From Gemmatimonadales bacterium (GTDB taxonomy: Bacteria; Gemmatimonadota; Gemmatimonadetes; Longimicrobiales; Gaopeijiaceae): a DNA stretch of 64,000 nucleotides. Made by a program: the position numbers and the translations under genes. The notes below the pieces were generated by a model. It did no database searches. It was not told the origin of the DNA and saw nothing but the letters and a program-made list of their open reading frames with translations. This document shows positions 19,244-26,617 of the stretch, one piece after another (the stretch's first letter is position 1; each line of letters opens with the position of its first letter). The DNA lies in the NCBI GenBank assembly GCA_007692605.1, contig REBS01000121.1, positions 1-64,000 on the forward strand, given 5' to 3'.

Positions 19244-20406
19244 GGGGCCTCCGAATCCAGCGAGTGCCCCCTCTCCACACGGCCGTCATGGATATCCCAC
19301 CGAACCAGTCGATCCGACCGGAAGTGCAGGTCGCTCTGCTTGGGAGCCGTGAGGATCACCTGCCCGGCGGCGGTGCGATCCAGCAGGTCCACCACCCGTC
19401 GGGACCGGTCCGCGTCGAGTTCCGCGAACAGGTCGTCCAAGAGGAGCAGGGGCGGCCGCCCCCGTCGCTGCGCCACGGTTCGGGCCTCGAGAATCCTGAG
19501 CGTCAGCGCCGCCGTTCGCCGCTGCCCACCGGACCCGAAGTGCCTCAGGTCCCGAGGCTCCGGCGGATCTTCCGACTCCCCCCGTCCCACCAGATGCATT
19601 CGAAGTTCATCCCGGTGCGGACCGGACTGGGTGGTTCCCCTCCGGCGATCGCTCTCGAACTGTCGATCCAGCTTCGCCGCCATGCCCTCCCCCCAGGCCT
19701 CGGGGCCCGCTCCCTCGAGGGGGGGCTCGTCCACGCTCCCGGGCTGATAGGAGAGGATCGCCTCCTCACCGCCGGAGGCTTCGGCGAACACCGACCGGAA
19801 CTCCGATCCGCGCTCCTTGACCCAGCGAGCCCTCCGATGAGAAATCGCGCCTCCGAGGCGGGAGAGCAGGGGGTTCCACGCCCGTACGGCGGCGCCCTCT
19901 CCACCATCCCTCAGCACGGCGTTCCGCTGCGAGAGCCCCTGCCGGTACCTCTGCAGGTCCTCGAGGTACCCGGGCAGGTTCAACGAGAGCATGATGTCCA
20001 GAAAGCGCCGGCGCTCTTCGGGTCCATTCGACACGATCCGGACATCTTCGGGAGTGAAGAGGACCGCGGCGACCCCACCGATCGCCGCGCCCAGACTGGG
20101 GGGCTCGACGCCATCGACGGTGACCTTCTTGAGGCTCCCGGAGCGCTGATAGGCCGCCGCGATCACCTGTCTGCTCTCTCCATGATCCAGATGGCCTTCG
20201 ACCCGGAAGACGTCCTCGCCGAAGCGGATGATCCGGGAGTCCCGGGTGCCTCGAAACGACCGAAAGATCTCGAGATAGTAGATCGCCTCGAGAAGATTGG
20301 TCTTGCCCTGCGCGTTGGCGCCCACCAGCGCAACCCCTTCGGCCGGGAGATCGAGCCGGGCATCGGCAAGATTTCGAAACCCGCTCAGACGCAGGTGCGT
20401 CAGCAT
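19240..20406 (-). CDS. recF: DNA replication and repair protein RecF
   Basis: RecF (388 residues) is an SMC-like ATPase that helps load RecA at gaps. The Walker A motif is VGANAQGKTNLLEAIYYL near residue 30. The GSGGQRRTAALTLRI signature is near residue 305, and LLLDDLFAELDADR gives Walker B and the D-loop. The N-terminal LRLSGFRNLADARL is typical. No dnaN is found upstream; a crotonase gene lies 49 bp upstream instead. Translationally coupled to dciA. Confidence 0.95.
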   Translation of the reverse strand: MLTHLRLSGFRNLADARLDLPAEGVALVGANAQGKTNLLEAIYYLEIFRSFRGTRDSRIIRFGEDVFRVEGHLDHGESRQVIAAAYQRSGSLKKVTVDGVEPPSLGAAIGGVAAVLFTPEDVRIVSNGPEERRRFLDIMLSLNLPGYLEDLQRYRQGLSQRNAVLRDGGEGAAVRAWNPLLSRLGGAISHRRARWVKERGSEFRSVFAEASGGEEAILSYQPGSVDEPPLEGAGPEAWGEGMAAKLDRQFESDRRRGTTQSGPHRDELRMHLVGRGESEDPPEPRDLRHFGSGGQRRTAALTLRILEARTVAQRRGRPPLLLLDDLFAELDADRSRRVVDLLDRTAAGQVILTAPKQSDLHFRSDRLVRWDIHDGRVERGHSLDSEAP

Positions 20407-20455
20407 CGGTGGGCAGCGAGAGCGGAGTCGGGCCGGACTCGAGCGTCGGAGAGAC

Positions 20456-21232
20456 TCAGGATCCGGTGAATTCCGCCTTCCTCTTCTCGATGAAGGCCTG
20501 CATGCCTTCCTTCATGTCGGAGGTCGATGCCAGGAGGCCGAAGAGCGACGACTCGAAGCGCATCGACTCCGTCGTGGAGCTGTCGAGCGCCTGGTATACC
20601 GACTCGAGTGCGAGCGACAGGGCGACCGGGGCGTTGGATGCGATCTTTTCGGCCATCTTCAAGGTGTGCTCCATCAGCTGCTCCCGGGGCACGACGGCAT
20701 TGGCGAGTCCGATCTCGGCGGCCCGCTCGGCGGTGATCATCTCTCCGGTGAGGGTGAGCTCGAGCGCTCGTCCCAGGCCCACGATCCGTGCGAGCCGCAC
20801 CGTTCCCCCATAGCCCGGGATGATCCCGAGCCCGACCTCCGGAAGGCCGAAGCGGGCGTTCTCTGAGGCCACCCTGAGATGACACGCCAGCGCCAGCTCG
20901 CACCCGCCTCCGAGGGCGTAGCCTCCGACCGCCGCGATCACGGGCCGGGGGAAGGTCTCGATGCTGCGAAAGACCTCCTGCCCCTGCCGGCTCACCTCGA
21001 CCCCCGACATCGGATCCATCTTCGCCAGGACCCCGATATCGGCTCCGGCGACGAACGCCTTCTCCCCGGCGCCCGTCAGGATCACGGCACCGACATCCTC
21101 GTCGGAGCGCAGGGTCCCGAAGGCCTGGCCGAGCTCTTCGATCACCTCCGGGTTCAGAGCGTTCAACTTCTTCTGGCGATCAATGGTGACGGTGGCGACG
21201 CGACCGTCGCGGGTGATCCCGACGTAACTCAC
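20456..21232 (-). CDS. enoyl-CoA hydratase/isomerase (crotonase)
   Basis: This 258-residue crotonase hydrates trans-2-enoyl-CoA, most likely in beta-oxidation or short-chain acyl-CoA metabolism. The oxyanion-hole segments are AFVAGADIGVLAKMD near residue 60 and VGGYALGGGCELALAC near residue 103. Catalytic glutamates fit in ALGGGCELAL and LPEVGLGIIPGYGGT. It is a stand-alone hydratase, not a FadB-type fusion. 3-Hydroxyacyl-CoA dehydrogenase and thiolase genes at 26.6-28.8 kb could supply the next two steps. Confidence 0.9.
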   Translation of the reverse strand: MSYVGITRDGRVATVTIDRQKKLNALNPEVIEELGQAFGTLRSDEDVGAVILTGAGEKAFVAGADIGVLAKMDPMSGVEVSRQGQEVFRSIETFPRPVIAAVGGYALGGGCELALACHLRVASENARFGLPEVGLGIIPGYGGTVRLARIVGLGRALELTLTGEMITAERAAEIGLANAVVPREQLMEHTLKMAEKIASNAPVALSLALESVYQALDSSTTESMRFESSLFGLLASTSDMKEGMQAFIEKRKAEFTGS

Positions 21233-21532
21233 AGTGGTGTACTCCGCGTTGGAAAGAAGCGATGAACGAACTCAAGGGGTGCCAGCGCCCGGATCCGGGC
21301 GGCCCACGGCTGACCCTCCCGGAAAATAGGTGTGCTCGACACGCGGTGCCACCCGTCCCCCCATGGTCTCGCCCAAGGCAGATCACTACCTTCTCGACGG
21401 TTCGAGCCGGGCCGGATCGTAGAGTCGGTCCGTCCGGGTACTTTCACTATCAGATTCTTCGCAGCCGCGAAACCTGTTTCCGGGGTGTCGACCCTGGACT
21501 CGGACTCCCCATACCAAAGGAGCAGATCCACG
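21233..21532. other. 300-bp gap between crotonase and ssb
   Basis: This is the divergent intergenic region between the crotonase (minus) and ssb (plus). It must hold both promoters, but I see no clear -35/-10 pair. An AAAGGAG Shine-Dalgarno sequence lies 10 bp before the ssb ATG. No credible gene was seen. Confidence 0.5.
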
Positions 21533-21970
21533 ATGAGTCGATCACTGAACAAGGTCATGCTGATCGGAAATCTCGGTTCCGACCCCGAGATTCGAACCAC
21601 GCCCTCGGGAACCAAGGTGGCCAAGGTATCGCTGGCAACCAACCGGACCTTCCAGGACCGATCGGGTCAGCAGCAGGAGAAGACGGAGTGGCACCGCCTC
21701 ACCTTCTTCGGGAAGCTGGCGGACATCGTCGAGCAGTACGTGACGAAGGGTGACCGCCTCTATACCGAGGGGCGCCTGGAATACTCCCAGACCGAAGACG
21801 ACAAGGGGAATGTCCGGTACTGGACCGACATCGTGGTCATGGAGATGGTCATGCTGGGCTCCACGATGGGCGGGGGGCAACCGGGGGGGGGCGGCTCGCA
21901 AGAAGGTGGCGGGTTCGCCGGCCCCTCCGAGCCGGACCTCAGCCAGCCCGACGACGACCTCCCCTTCTGA
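21533..21970 (+). CDS. ssb: single-stranded DNA-binding protein
   Basis: SSB (145 residues) coats single-stranded DNA in replication and repair. An OB fold covers residues 1-110: LNKVMLIGNLGSDPEIRTT, EWHRLTFFGKLAD and LYTEGRLEYSQ. A Gly/Gln-rich linker leads to the acidic tip DDDLPF, the usual docking tail for partner proteins. The ATG at 21533 is preceded by AAAGGAG. An in-frame extension upstream to 21332 lacks homology and is not used. Confidence 0.96.
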   Translation: MSRSLNKVMLIGNLGSDPEIRTTPSGTKVAKVSLATNRTFQDRSGQQQEKTEWHRLTFFGKLADIVEQYVTKGDRLYTEGRLEYSQTEDDKGNVRYWTDIVVMEMVMLGSTMGGGQPGGGGSQEGGGFAGPSEPDLSQPDDDLPF

Positions 21971-22024
21971 GGCACCGGATTTTCGTGGCGCGCTTTACGA
22001 AAGCCGGAGCCCGGTAACGACACC

Positions 22025-22060
22025 GCCCACAGGGGTGTGCTGCCCCACACCCCTGTGGGC
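22025..22060. repeat. 15-bp perfect hairpin downstream of ssb
   Basis: The arms 22025-22039 (gcccacaggggtgtg) and 22046-22060 are exact reverse complements with a 6-nt loop. It begins 55 bp after the ssb stop, but no T-run follows, so it is not a classical intrinsic terminator. It may still end ssb transcription or protect the 3' end. Confidence 0.65.
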
Positions 22061-22085
22061 ATCCCCACAAGTTCTCTCCACCGTC

Positions 22086-22143
22086 GGCAACCCACCGCAC
22101 CCGACCACCACCCCGGCAACACACCGCACTCGGCCACCACCCC
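22086..22143. repeat. 29-bp tandem direct repeat (two copies)
   Basis: Copies at 22086-22114 and 22115-22143 are adjacent and differ at three of 29 positions. Both begin ggcaac and end ccaccacccc. They lie in C-rich non-coding DNA between the ssb hairpin and the long inverted repeat. Confidence 0.75.
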
Positions 22144-22148
22144 CGACA

Positions 22149-22313
22149 GCCCCCCTCCCCCCGGGGCGCCCGTTGCGGGGCACCCTGCGGGGCGAGCCCC
22201 AACACCCTGCGAAAGGAAGCACCACCAGAGCCCCGCAGTGTAGCGAGCTCCACGCCAGACCAAACCCCCAACAGCGAGCGGCCCCGCGACGGGCGCCCCG
22301 GGGGGAGGGGGGC
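22149..22313. repeat. 33-bp near-perfect inverted repeat flanking 99 bp
   Basis: The arms 22149-22181 and 22281-22313 are reverse complements except for one position, which would still pair as G-U in RNA. The 99-bp interior contains a nested 9-bp stem (22185-22193 with 22230-22238). The arms are extremely GC-rich, with two runs of six C or G around a single T or A. No open reading frame or target duplication is evident. It could be a miniature inverted-repeat element or a strongly folded RNA. Confidence 0.75.
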
Positions 22314-22380
22314 AGAGCAGAACCATGAAGTGGATCCACCTCGAAGCGACCAGGAGCAGAGAGAAGCAGTTCGGAGCCGT

Positions 22381-22803
22381 TCAGGCGTCGGTTCCGGCCT
22401 CCGACTCCCAGAGCCCGAGCATCTCCCGATCGAACAACAAGGGGTCCTTTCGGTAGGCCTCAGCCCACTCCTCGAAGCGGGGAAGCTCCAGTTCGCTGGA
22501 GATCCGACCGGTGGCGAGCTGGACCATCTGGTCGTAGGAGAGAGGTTCCGAAGATTCCTCGTTCCGCCCTCGTACCGCGGCTTCGGCGAGCAGGAAGATT
22601 TCGTCGGGAGACAGGGTCAGCAACGCCTCGGCCACCCGAGCCGAGCAGTAATCCAGATACTTGGCACGGAGGACGGCATCGTCTTCCTGAGGTGGCCCCT
22701 TTCGTGGCGAGGCTCTTCCAGCGCTGCCCGTCACATTCCCCCCCGCGGAGAGAGTCCATGACCAGCCGGCCCCCGGAGCGGGGAAAGACTGGAACAGACT
22801 CAA
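22381..22803 (-). CDS. unknown protein with stand-alone LPxFE-W domain
   Basis: No known family recognised. About 90 C-terminal residues (from LRAKYLDYCSARVAEALLTL to the ELPRFEEWAEAYRKDP motif) align with regions of the proteins at 23472-24101 and 25483-26163. This protein is therefore the shortest member of a local paralogous family. The first ~25 residues from the ATG at 22803 look uncharacteristic. A GTG at 22734 giving 117 residues is an alternative start. It follows the ribbon-helix-helix-like gene by 62 bp on the same strand. Confidence 0.6.
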   Translation of the reverse strand: MSLFQSFPAPGAGWSWTLSAGGNVTGSAGRASPRKGPPQEDDAVLRAKYLDYCSARVAEALLTLSPDEIFLLAEAAVRGRNEESSEPLSYDQMVQLATGRISSELELPRFEEWAEAYRKDPLLFDREMLGLWESEAGTDA

Positions 22804-22865
22804 CCTGCAGGGTCGAGTAGTGTTCCGTCAAGAAGATCCGATGGGTGGCGCGAGTGAGACCGTAC

Positions 22866-23072
22866 TCAGAGCGGGAGGGCAACCGGGGAATCGGAGCCCC
22901 CGGACGAGGTCTCCTGCTGCTCTCGCAGATGCCGATATACCGACCTCCGTGTCAGTCCATAGAGTACGATTCGACTGAGAAATTCGGGGTCGGATTCCTG
23001 GACCTCCTCCGCTTGCTGGGCGATTTCCCTGGGAAGGCGAACATTCAACTGGACGGAGCAGGTCTCCCACAT
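22866..23072 (-). CDS. small ribbon-helix-helix-like protein
   Basis: This 68-residue protein opens with a likely beta strand (SVQLNVRLPREIAQQAEEV) and two predicted helices (PEFLSRIVLYGLTRRSVYRHL). This is the pattern of ribbon-helix-helix DNA-binding proteins such as CopG-type regulators or antitoxins. The C-terminus is polar and probably disordered. No toxin-like partner of a known family is visible next to it. The unknown gene 62 bp downstream is the only candidate partner. Confidence 0.6.
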   Translation of the reverse strand: MWETCSVQLNVRLPREIAQQAEEVQESDPEFLSRIVLYGLTRRSVYRHLREQQETSSGGSDSPVALPL

Positions 23073-23471
23073 AGGCGTTCTCGGATCTCGTCAGGGTAGG
23101 AATGGCATGATGTCTGGGGCGTGACGGAACGATCGATCCCGAGGCGATGGCGCTCCCTCGATCGATCGGTCCGGGGGCCGTGTCGAGTTCGATCTTATGA
23201 CGCCTTTGTTTCCGGCGCAAGGCCTTGTCCGAAAGCAGGCGGAACCAAAGGGTGTTCGGCTAAGTCTAAGCGCTGCAACTGTTTACGGGATTAGACAAAA
23301 TCCAGAATCAGACGTTCCTGAGCTTTCAGCAACCCGCGTTTTTCGAATTTTTTTTTCCATCCCCGAGAGGGCGCAGGGAGTTTCGGACTTCCTTTCAGGG
23401 AAAGCCACACCCGGCCGGTGACGTATTTTTTACAAAACCCACTTTGTTCGCCCGGGCGATTTTCCTGGTCC
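23073..23471. other. AT-richer non-coding stretch
   Basis: About 400 bp without a convincing gene. Base composition is noticeably less GC-rich than the surroundings, with runs of T near 23340-23355 and 23427-23432. It probably holds the promoter of the ribbon-helix-helix gene on the minus strand, but I could not place clear hexamers. Short open frames on both strands lack coding character. Confidence 0.4.
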
Positions 23472-24101
23472 TCATCCCGCCACTGATCGGAAAAAAGCCT
23501 CGAGGGTAGGGCGAGTGAATTCGTGAAAGCGGTCGAGAATCTCGTCTGGACCGTCCCCTCTGAAAATCTCGCCGGTCCGGTGCGAGGAGTTCGTCGCCGG
23601 ACCATGAAAGCTCATGAACCCGACCCAGCCCCGATCGCTCCGGCGCAGGTGGAGATGAGCCCAGATCTCGTCCCGCATCTCACGCGTGGACACCGTGACC
23701 GGATCGGGACGCGCGGGAGCCGCAGGAATCCCCATCCGCTGGAGGTAGGGTCGGCGGTCGCTCAGATAACTGCGGACCCAGACCTCGTACGGTGGCAGAG
23801 GAAGGAGCTCTTCGGTCACCTCCCGGAGTTCCTCCAGCGACGCGCCCTCCCGGGGCGGCTCGTGACGGGTCTCAGCGCGGCGATGCCGCCAGATACTTCG
23901 CAAGCCCTCTCGCGGGATCAGGGCGAGAAGCTCCTGCGCCTCGCAGCGTCGATACCTCTCATACAGGGCGCGCAGCGTCTGCGGGAATGGACGAGCCGGG
24001 ACCCCGACGCGTGGAGACCGGAGGCCGGCACGCCCGAGAGAACGGTCGGGAGCGGAAGCTTCGGAAGCGTCCGACCCGTACCTCGAGAATGGGGAGATCA
24101 A
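23472..24101 (-). CDS. unknown protein: LPPxE-W domain plus GF-SF domain
   Basis: A 209-residue protein of unknown function. Residues ~45-130 share a domain with 22381-22803 and 25483-26163 (LRALYERYRRC to ELLPLPPYEVWVRSYL). Residues ~150-209 (IWAHLHLRRSDRGWVGFMSF, then SHRTGEIF and PTLEAFFRS) resemble the N-terminal domain of the protein at 25483-26163. The start is inferred as TTG at 24101: it overlaps the upstream TGA (TTGA) and has GGGGAGG five bases upstream. An ATG at 24254 would overlap the preceding gene by 157 bp. Probably co-translated with that gene. Confidence 0.65.
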   Translation of the reverse strand: MISPFSRYGSDASEASAPDRSLGRAGLRSPRVGVPARPFPQTLRALYERYRRCEAQELLALIPREGLRSIWRHRRAETRHEPPREGASLEELREVTEELLPLPPYEVWVRSYLSDRRPYLQRMGIPAAPARPDPVTVSTREMRDEIWAHLHLRRSDRGWVGFMSFHGPATNSSHRTGEIFRGDGPDEILDRFHEFTRPTLEAFFRSVAG

Positions 24102-25033
24102 TGTATCCTCCCCGAGGTGACCGGCTGTGCCGAGCGCAGGGGTTCCGGCACAGCACTCATCGTCTCCCCGGCAGAAGGTGCCTTCGAGATACTCGTTGGC
24201 GATCCTTTTCGGTCCCCCAGGGTCGCGAGGGAATCGCGCTCCCCGAACCCACACAGCATCTCGCGTATCGCCTGATATCGCCGGGGCTCGAATCGGGAGA
24301 GGAGGTGATGGAAGCCGCGCCGGATTCGCCTCAGTTCCCGGCGCAGTTCCGCCAGGGAGCGTGCGTGGGGAATCTCCACCCGGTAGCTCTGCGTACCCAG
24401 GCCAGCGCCGGACACCGACCGGTCGATCGTCCAGCCGGGGAATCCCTCGGCCAGCGCCGTCTCGAAGTCGGGATCCCGGTGCGCGTCGCTCGTCCGGACG
24501 CAGAGCACCGACGCGGCGGCATCGAGTTCGGCACGCGCGACACCTCCCGGCAACAGGATTCGTATGGCGAGGGCCTCATTCAGATCCAGGTCCTCGACCA
24601 TGTCCCGGAATCCCACCCTCAGGAAGAGGGGCCGGGTCTCGGCTGAAAACCCGACACGATCGAGAAGCCGAAGGGCATCGTGCCACCAGCCCTCACCCGG
24701 AGGTGTATCGAGACCGGACATGGGAGTTGCACGACCCACGAGGCCTCGCACCGTCGAAGGGTACAGCCACCCCAGGATCACGATCGGCCCACGCAGGTCG
24801 GCTCGCCGGATCTGCCCACTTCCCAGGTCCAGCACCCTCGTCGTGGAGCCCGCGACCTCGTCGATGACGACACCGAGCCCGAGATCCTCCAACCGACGCC
24901 CACCCTCGTGGGCAGGAGACGCCTCCCGGTAGGACACGACCGCCGCACTCAGCGAGGACTCGCAACGCCCGGTGAAGATCAGGGCCTCTTGAGAACCGAA
25001 GGCCACTTCATTGATTCCGACCACGTTCGCCAT
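24098..25033 (-). CDS. hypothetical protein, coupled to the LPPxE-W gene
   Basis: This 311-residue protein is not recognised. It has no signal peptide and no strong transmembrane helix. Acidic/hydrophobic stretches alternate (VVIDEVAGSTTRVLDLGSGQ, RGPIVILGWLYPSTVRGLV), and an Arg-rich helix follows near residue 235 (LRRELRRIRRGFHHLLSRFEPRR). The ATG at 25033 is the first of the frame, and the stop overlaps the TTG start of the downstream LPPxE-W protein. The two likely act together. It diverges from a candidate small RNA and the third paralogue on the plus strand. Confidence 0.6.
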   Translation of the reverse strand: MANVVGINEVAFGSQEALIFTGRCESSLSAAVVSYREASPAHEGGRRLEDLGLGVVIDEVAGSTTRVLDLGSGQIRRADLRGPIVILGWLYPSTVRGLVGRATPMSGLDTPPGEGWWHDALRLLDRVGFSAETRPLFLRVGFRDMVEDLDLNEALAIRILLPGGVARAELDAAASVLCVRTSDAHRDPDFETALAEGFPGWTIDRSVSGAGLGTQSYRVEIPHARSLAELRRELRRIRRGFHHLLSRFEPRRYQAIREMLCGFGERDSLATLGDRKGSPTSISKAPSAGETMSAVPEPLRSAQPVTSGRIH

Positions 25034-25087
25034 GGGAGAGATCTCCGTCGTATTCGCGATTCATAAGGGGCGGGTACAGCCCACCCC

Positions 25088-25116
25088 TTGACAGAGGCCG
25101 GTCGAATTACGACTAT
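25088..25116 (+). promoter_or_regulatory. candidate promoter (TTGACA-17-GACTAT)
   Basis: A perfect -35 hexamer at 25088-25093 is followed after 17 bp by GACTAT. That -10 is weak overall but keeps the conserved A2 and T6. Transcription would start near 25123 and run into the double hairpin and terminator at 25140-25208. Confidence 0.45.
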
Positions 25117-25139
25117 CTCCCTAGATTCTGATGGAGAGC

Positions 25140-25157
25140 CGTGGGTGCCAGCCCATG
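25140..25157 (+). ncRNA. first hairpin of a possible small RNA or leader
   Basis: A 6-bp stem (one G-U pair) closes the loop tgccag. The same 12-base core, gggtgccagccc, recurs in the loop and inner stem of the terminator hairpin 25 bp downstream. The duplicate suggests a structured transcript of about 85 nt from the promoter at 25088, or an attenuator ahead of the gene at 25483. Confidence 0.4.
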
Positions 25158-25166
25158 CCTTTCGGA

Positions 25167-25208
25167 AGAGCCTCCGGGTGCCAGCCCGGGGGCTCTTTTC
25201 TGTTGTTT
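25167..25208 (+). terminator. intrinsic terminator
   Basis: A 12-bp stem (25167-25178 with 25185-25196, one G-U pair) with loop tgccag is followed by TTTTCTGTTGTTT. It is a strong Rho-independent terminator on the plus strand. No protein gene ends just upstream on this strand, so it terminates either a short RNA or a leader. Confidence 0.75.
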
Positions 25209-25482
25209 CCTGTTCCGGCTCCCTCCGCGAGAGAGAAGAACCGCTGGGTCCGTAACCGAGCTGCCAGGCCCGATCGGAAGCCCACTTCCCTTCCTCGTTG
25301 AGGGACCGGCAGGATAACCTGCGATCCCGCCACCGGGCAAGGGACCAGCCTGACGCTCGAAGCCACCTTCCTTGTCCCTGCCTCATCGATGGGCGATCTT
25401 GAAGGCCGACCGGTAGAGCCACGCATCGGCCGGAGTCCACCACCCCCATCGACCCCGTGACCTCAGCCTTCCGGGAGGCGCA
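25209..25482. other. gap before the third LPPxE-W paralogue
   Basis: The remaining ~270 bp up to the TTG start at 25483 hold no gene I can support. GGGAGG at 25473-25478 is the Shine-Dalgarno sequence of the next gene. Confidence 0.4.
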
Positions 25483-26163
25483 TTGCAGAACGACGAACAC
25501 CGCCGGCGATCGATGGGCTTCCTCGACCTCGGGGGAGCGACATGGGCGTGCTTTCTCGTCACCTTCCGGGACCCTTCGGGACGTTGGAAGGGGTTCTTCT
25601 CGTTCCGACCCAGGGAAGAGGACCGGGGGCGAGATGAAATCCGCACGGCCGACATCTTTCTGGAAGATGCAGAGAGCGAAATCGACCGGAAGGCCCGCGG
25701 TCTCGGCCGTCCGCTCCTCTCCGGCCTCCTTTCCTCGGCTCTCCACACCCGGGAGAGGAACCAGCCGGATCCGCCGGCGCTCAGGAACTGGTTCGGCGAA
25801 GTGCTCTCCTCGAACTCCCGTGAGGTGGCAGGCGAATGGGAGTCGAACGACGAACCCGCCGACGAACGAACCCTCGCCGAACTGCGCTCGATCTACGCGT
25901 CGTACCGGATCGACCAGGTCGCGCACTTCATCACCCTCGTCGACCCCGAGGACTTTCAGCGAACCGTGGACACGATCCTCGACGGCCAGGCCTTCGACTT
26001 CAGCACACGCGATCGGCTCCAGTTCGCAATGATGGTCGTCGCCGAGATCGAGGGGCTTCTCCCCCTCCCTCCCTTCGAGGCCTGGGCCGAGGACTATACC
26101 GCTCATCCCGAAGCCTATCGGCAGTACACCCACGAGCTGCACCGAGGTGATGATCCGGAGTGA
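25483..26163 (+). CDS. unknown protein: GF-SF domain plus LPPFEAW domain
   Basis: A 226-residue protein of unknown function with two modules. Residues ~12-90 (TWACFLVTFRDPSGRWKGFF, IRTADIF, GRPLLSGLLSSAL) match the C-terminal module of the protein at 23472-24101. Residues ~135-220 (LRSIYASYRIDQVAHF to EGLLPLPPFEAWAEDY) match the shared domain of all three local paralogues. Module order is the reverse of 23472-24101. The start is TTG at 25483 with GGGAGG five bases upstream; an ATG ten codons later lacks a ribosome site. No signal peptide or membrane segment. Confidence 0.7.
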   Translation: MQNDEHRRRSMGFLDLGGATWACFLVTFRDPSGRWKGFFSFRPREEDRGRDEIRTADIFLEDAESEIDRKARGLGRPLLSGLLSSALHTRERNQPDPPALRNWFGEVLSSNSREVAGEWESNDEPADERTLAELRSIYASYRIDQVAHFITLVDPEDFQRTVDTILDGQAFDFSTRDRLQFAMMVVAEIEGLLPLPPFEAWAEDYTAHPEAYRQYTHELHRGDDPE

Positions 26164-26195
26164 GGGCCTCGCCCCGGCTGCTTTTCCATGGACCC

Positions 26196-26224
26196 TTGAA
26201 CCCCATCCGCAATCGCCCTATGTT
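26196..26224 (+). promoter_or_regulatory. rpsU promoter
   Basis: TTGAAC (26196-26201) and TATGTT (26219-26224) are separated by 17 bp. The expected start point near 26231 leaves a leader of about 40 nt before the preferred rpsU start. Confidence 0.6.
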
Positions 26225-26271
26225 TAGGGGCTTTTCTAATGTTTTCGCCCAACCCAAGGACGGTGATACTC

Positions 26272-26475
26272 TTGGAAGTGATCGTTCAGGACGGAGAGAA
26301 CCTCGAGCGGGCCCTCCGCAAGTTCAAGCGGAAGGTTCAGCGGTCCGGTCTCTACTCCGAGCTTCGCAAGCGCCGGTTTTACGAGAAGCCGAGTGCACAG
26401 CGAAAGCGGAAGAAAGAGGCGGCCATCCGACGGGAACGTCGTCGTCAGCGTAAAGACGACAAGCCCCGTCACTAG
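26272..26475 (+). CDS. rpsU: 30S ribosomal protein S21
   Basis: S21 (67 residues from this start) is a small basic protein of the 30S subunit involved in initiation. The conserved start EVIVQDGENLERALRKFKRKV and the Arg/Lys-rich tail (EAAIRRERRRQRKDD) are diagnostic. I chose TTG at 26272 because the family begins with this EVIV stretch and GGACGG lies upstream. An ATG at 26239 is in frame but adds 11 non-conserved residues and would sit only about 8 nt after the predicted transcription start. A GTG at 26263 is a third option. Confidence 0.9.
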   Translation: MEVIVQDGENLERALRKFKRKVQRSGLYSELRKRRFYEKPSAQRKRKKEAAIRRERRRQRKDDKPRH

Positions 26476-26523
26476 ACGGTTTGATCCCCATGCCGTCTGA
26501 CGGCATGGCCTCCACTTCCGACG

Positions 26524-26562
26524 AAAAAGGCCCCGACTCCTCCGAGTCGGGGCCTTTTTTTT
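26524..26562. terminator. strong bidirectional terminator
   Basis: A perfect 11-bp GC stem (26529-26539 with 26544-26554) with loop ctcc is flanked by five A on the left and eight T on the right. It therefore terminates rpsU on the plus strand and the convergent hydroxyacyl-CoA dehydrogenase gene on the minus strand. An additional 8-bp hairpin without a T-run lies at 26489-26509. Confidence 0.93.
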
Positions 26563-26617
26563 CGTTAGAGCCGGCGTAGCGTCGCCTCCCGAGTGAGGAA
26601 GCCTGGATGCCTTGCGG

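Noticed and set aside
21229..21642. 137-codon minus-strand frame over the ssb start
   Set aside because: It overlaps ssb antisense and lacks any recognisable feature.
22026..22330. CRISPR array
   Set aside because: The repeats are only two adjacent 29-bp copies and one inverted repeat. There are no regularly spaced unique spacers and no cas genes.
23197..23421. 74-codon plus-strand frame in the AT-richer gap
   Set aside because: No homology, no ribosome site and no neighbouring support.
24102..24254. 51-codon upstream extension of the LPPxE-W gene to an ATG
   Set aside because: It would overlap the preceding gene by 157 bp. The TTG with GGGGAGG and a 4-bp overlap explains the start better.
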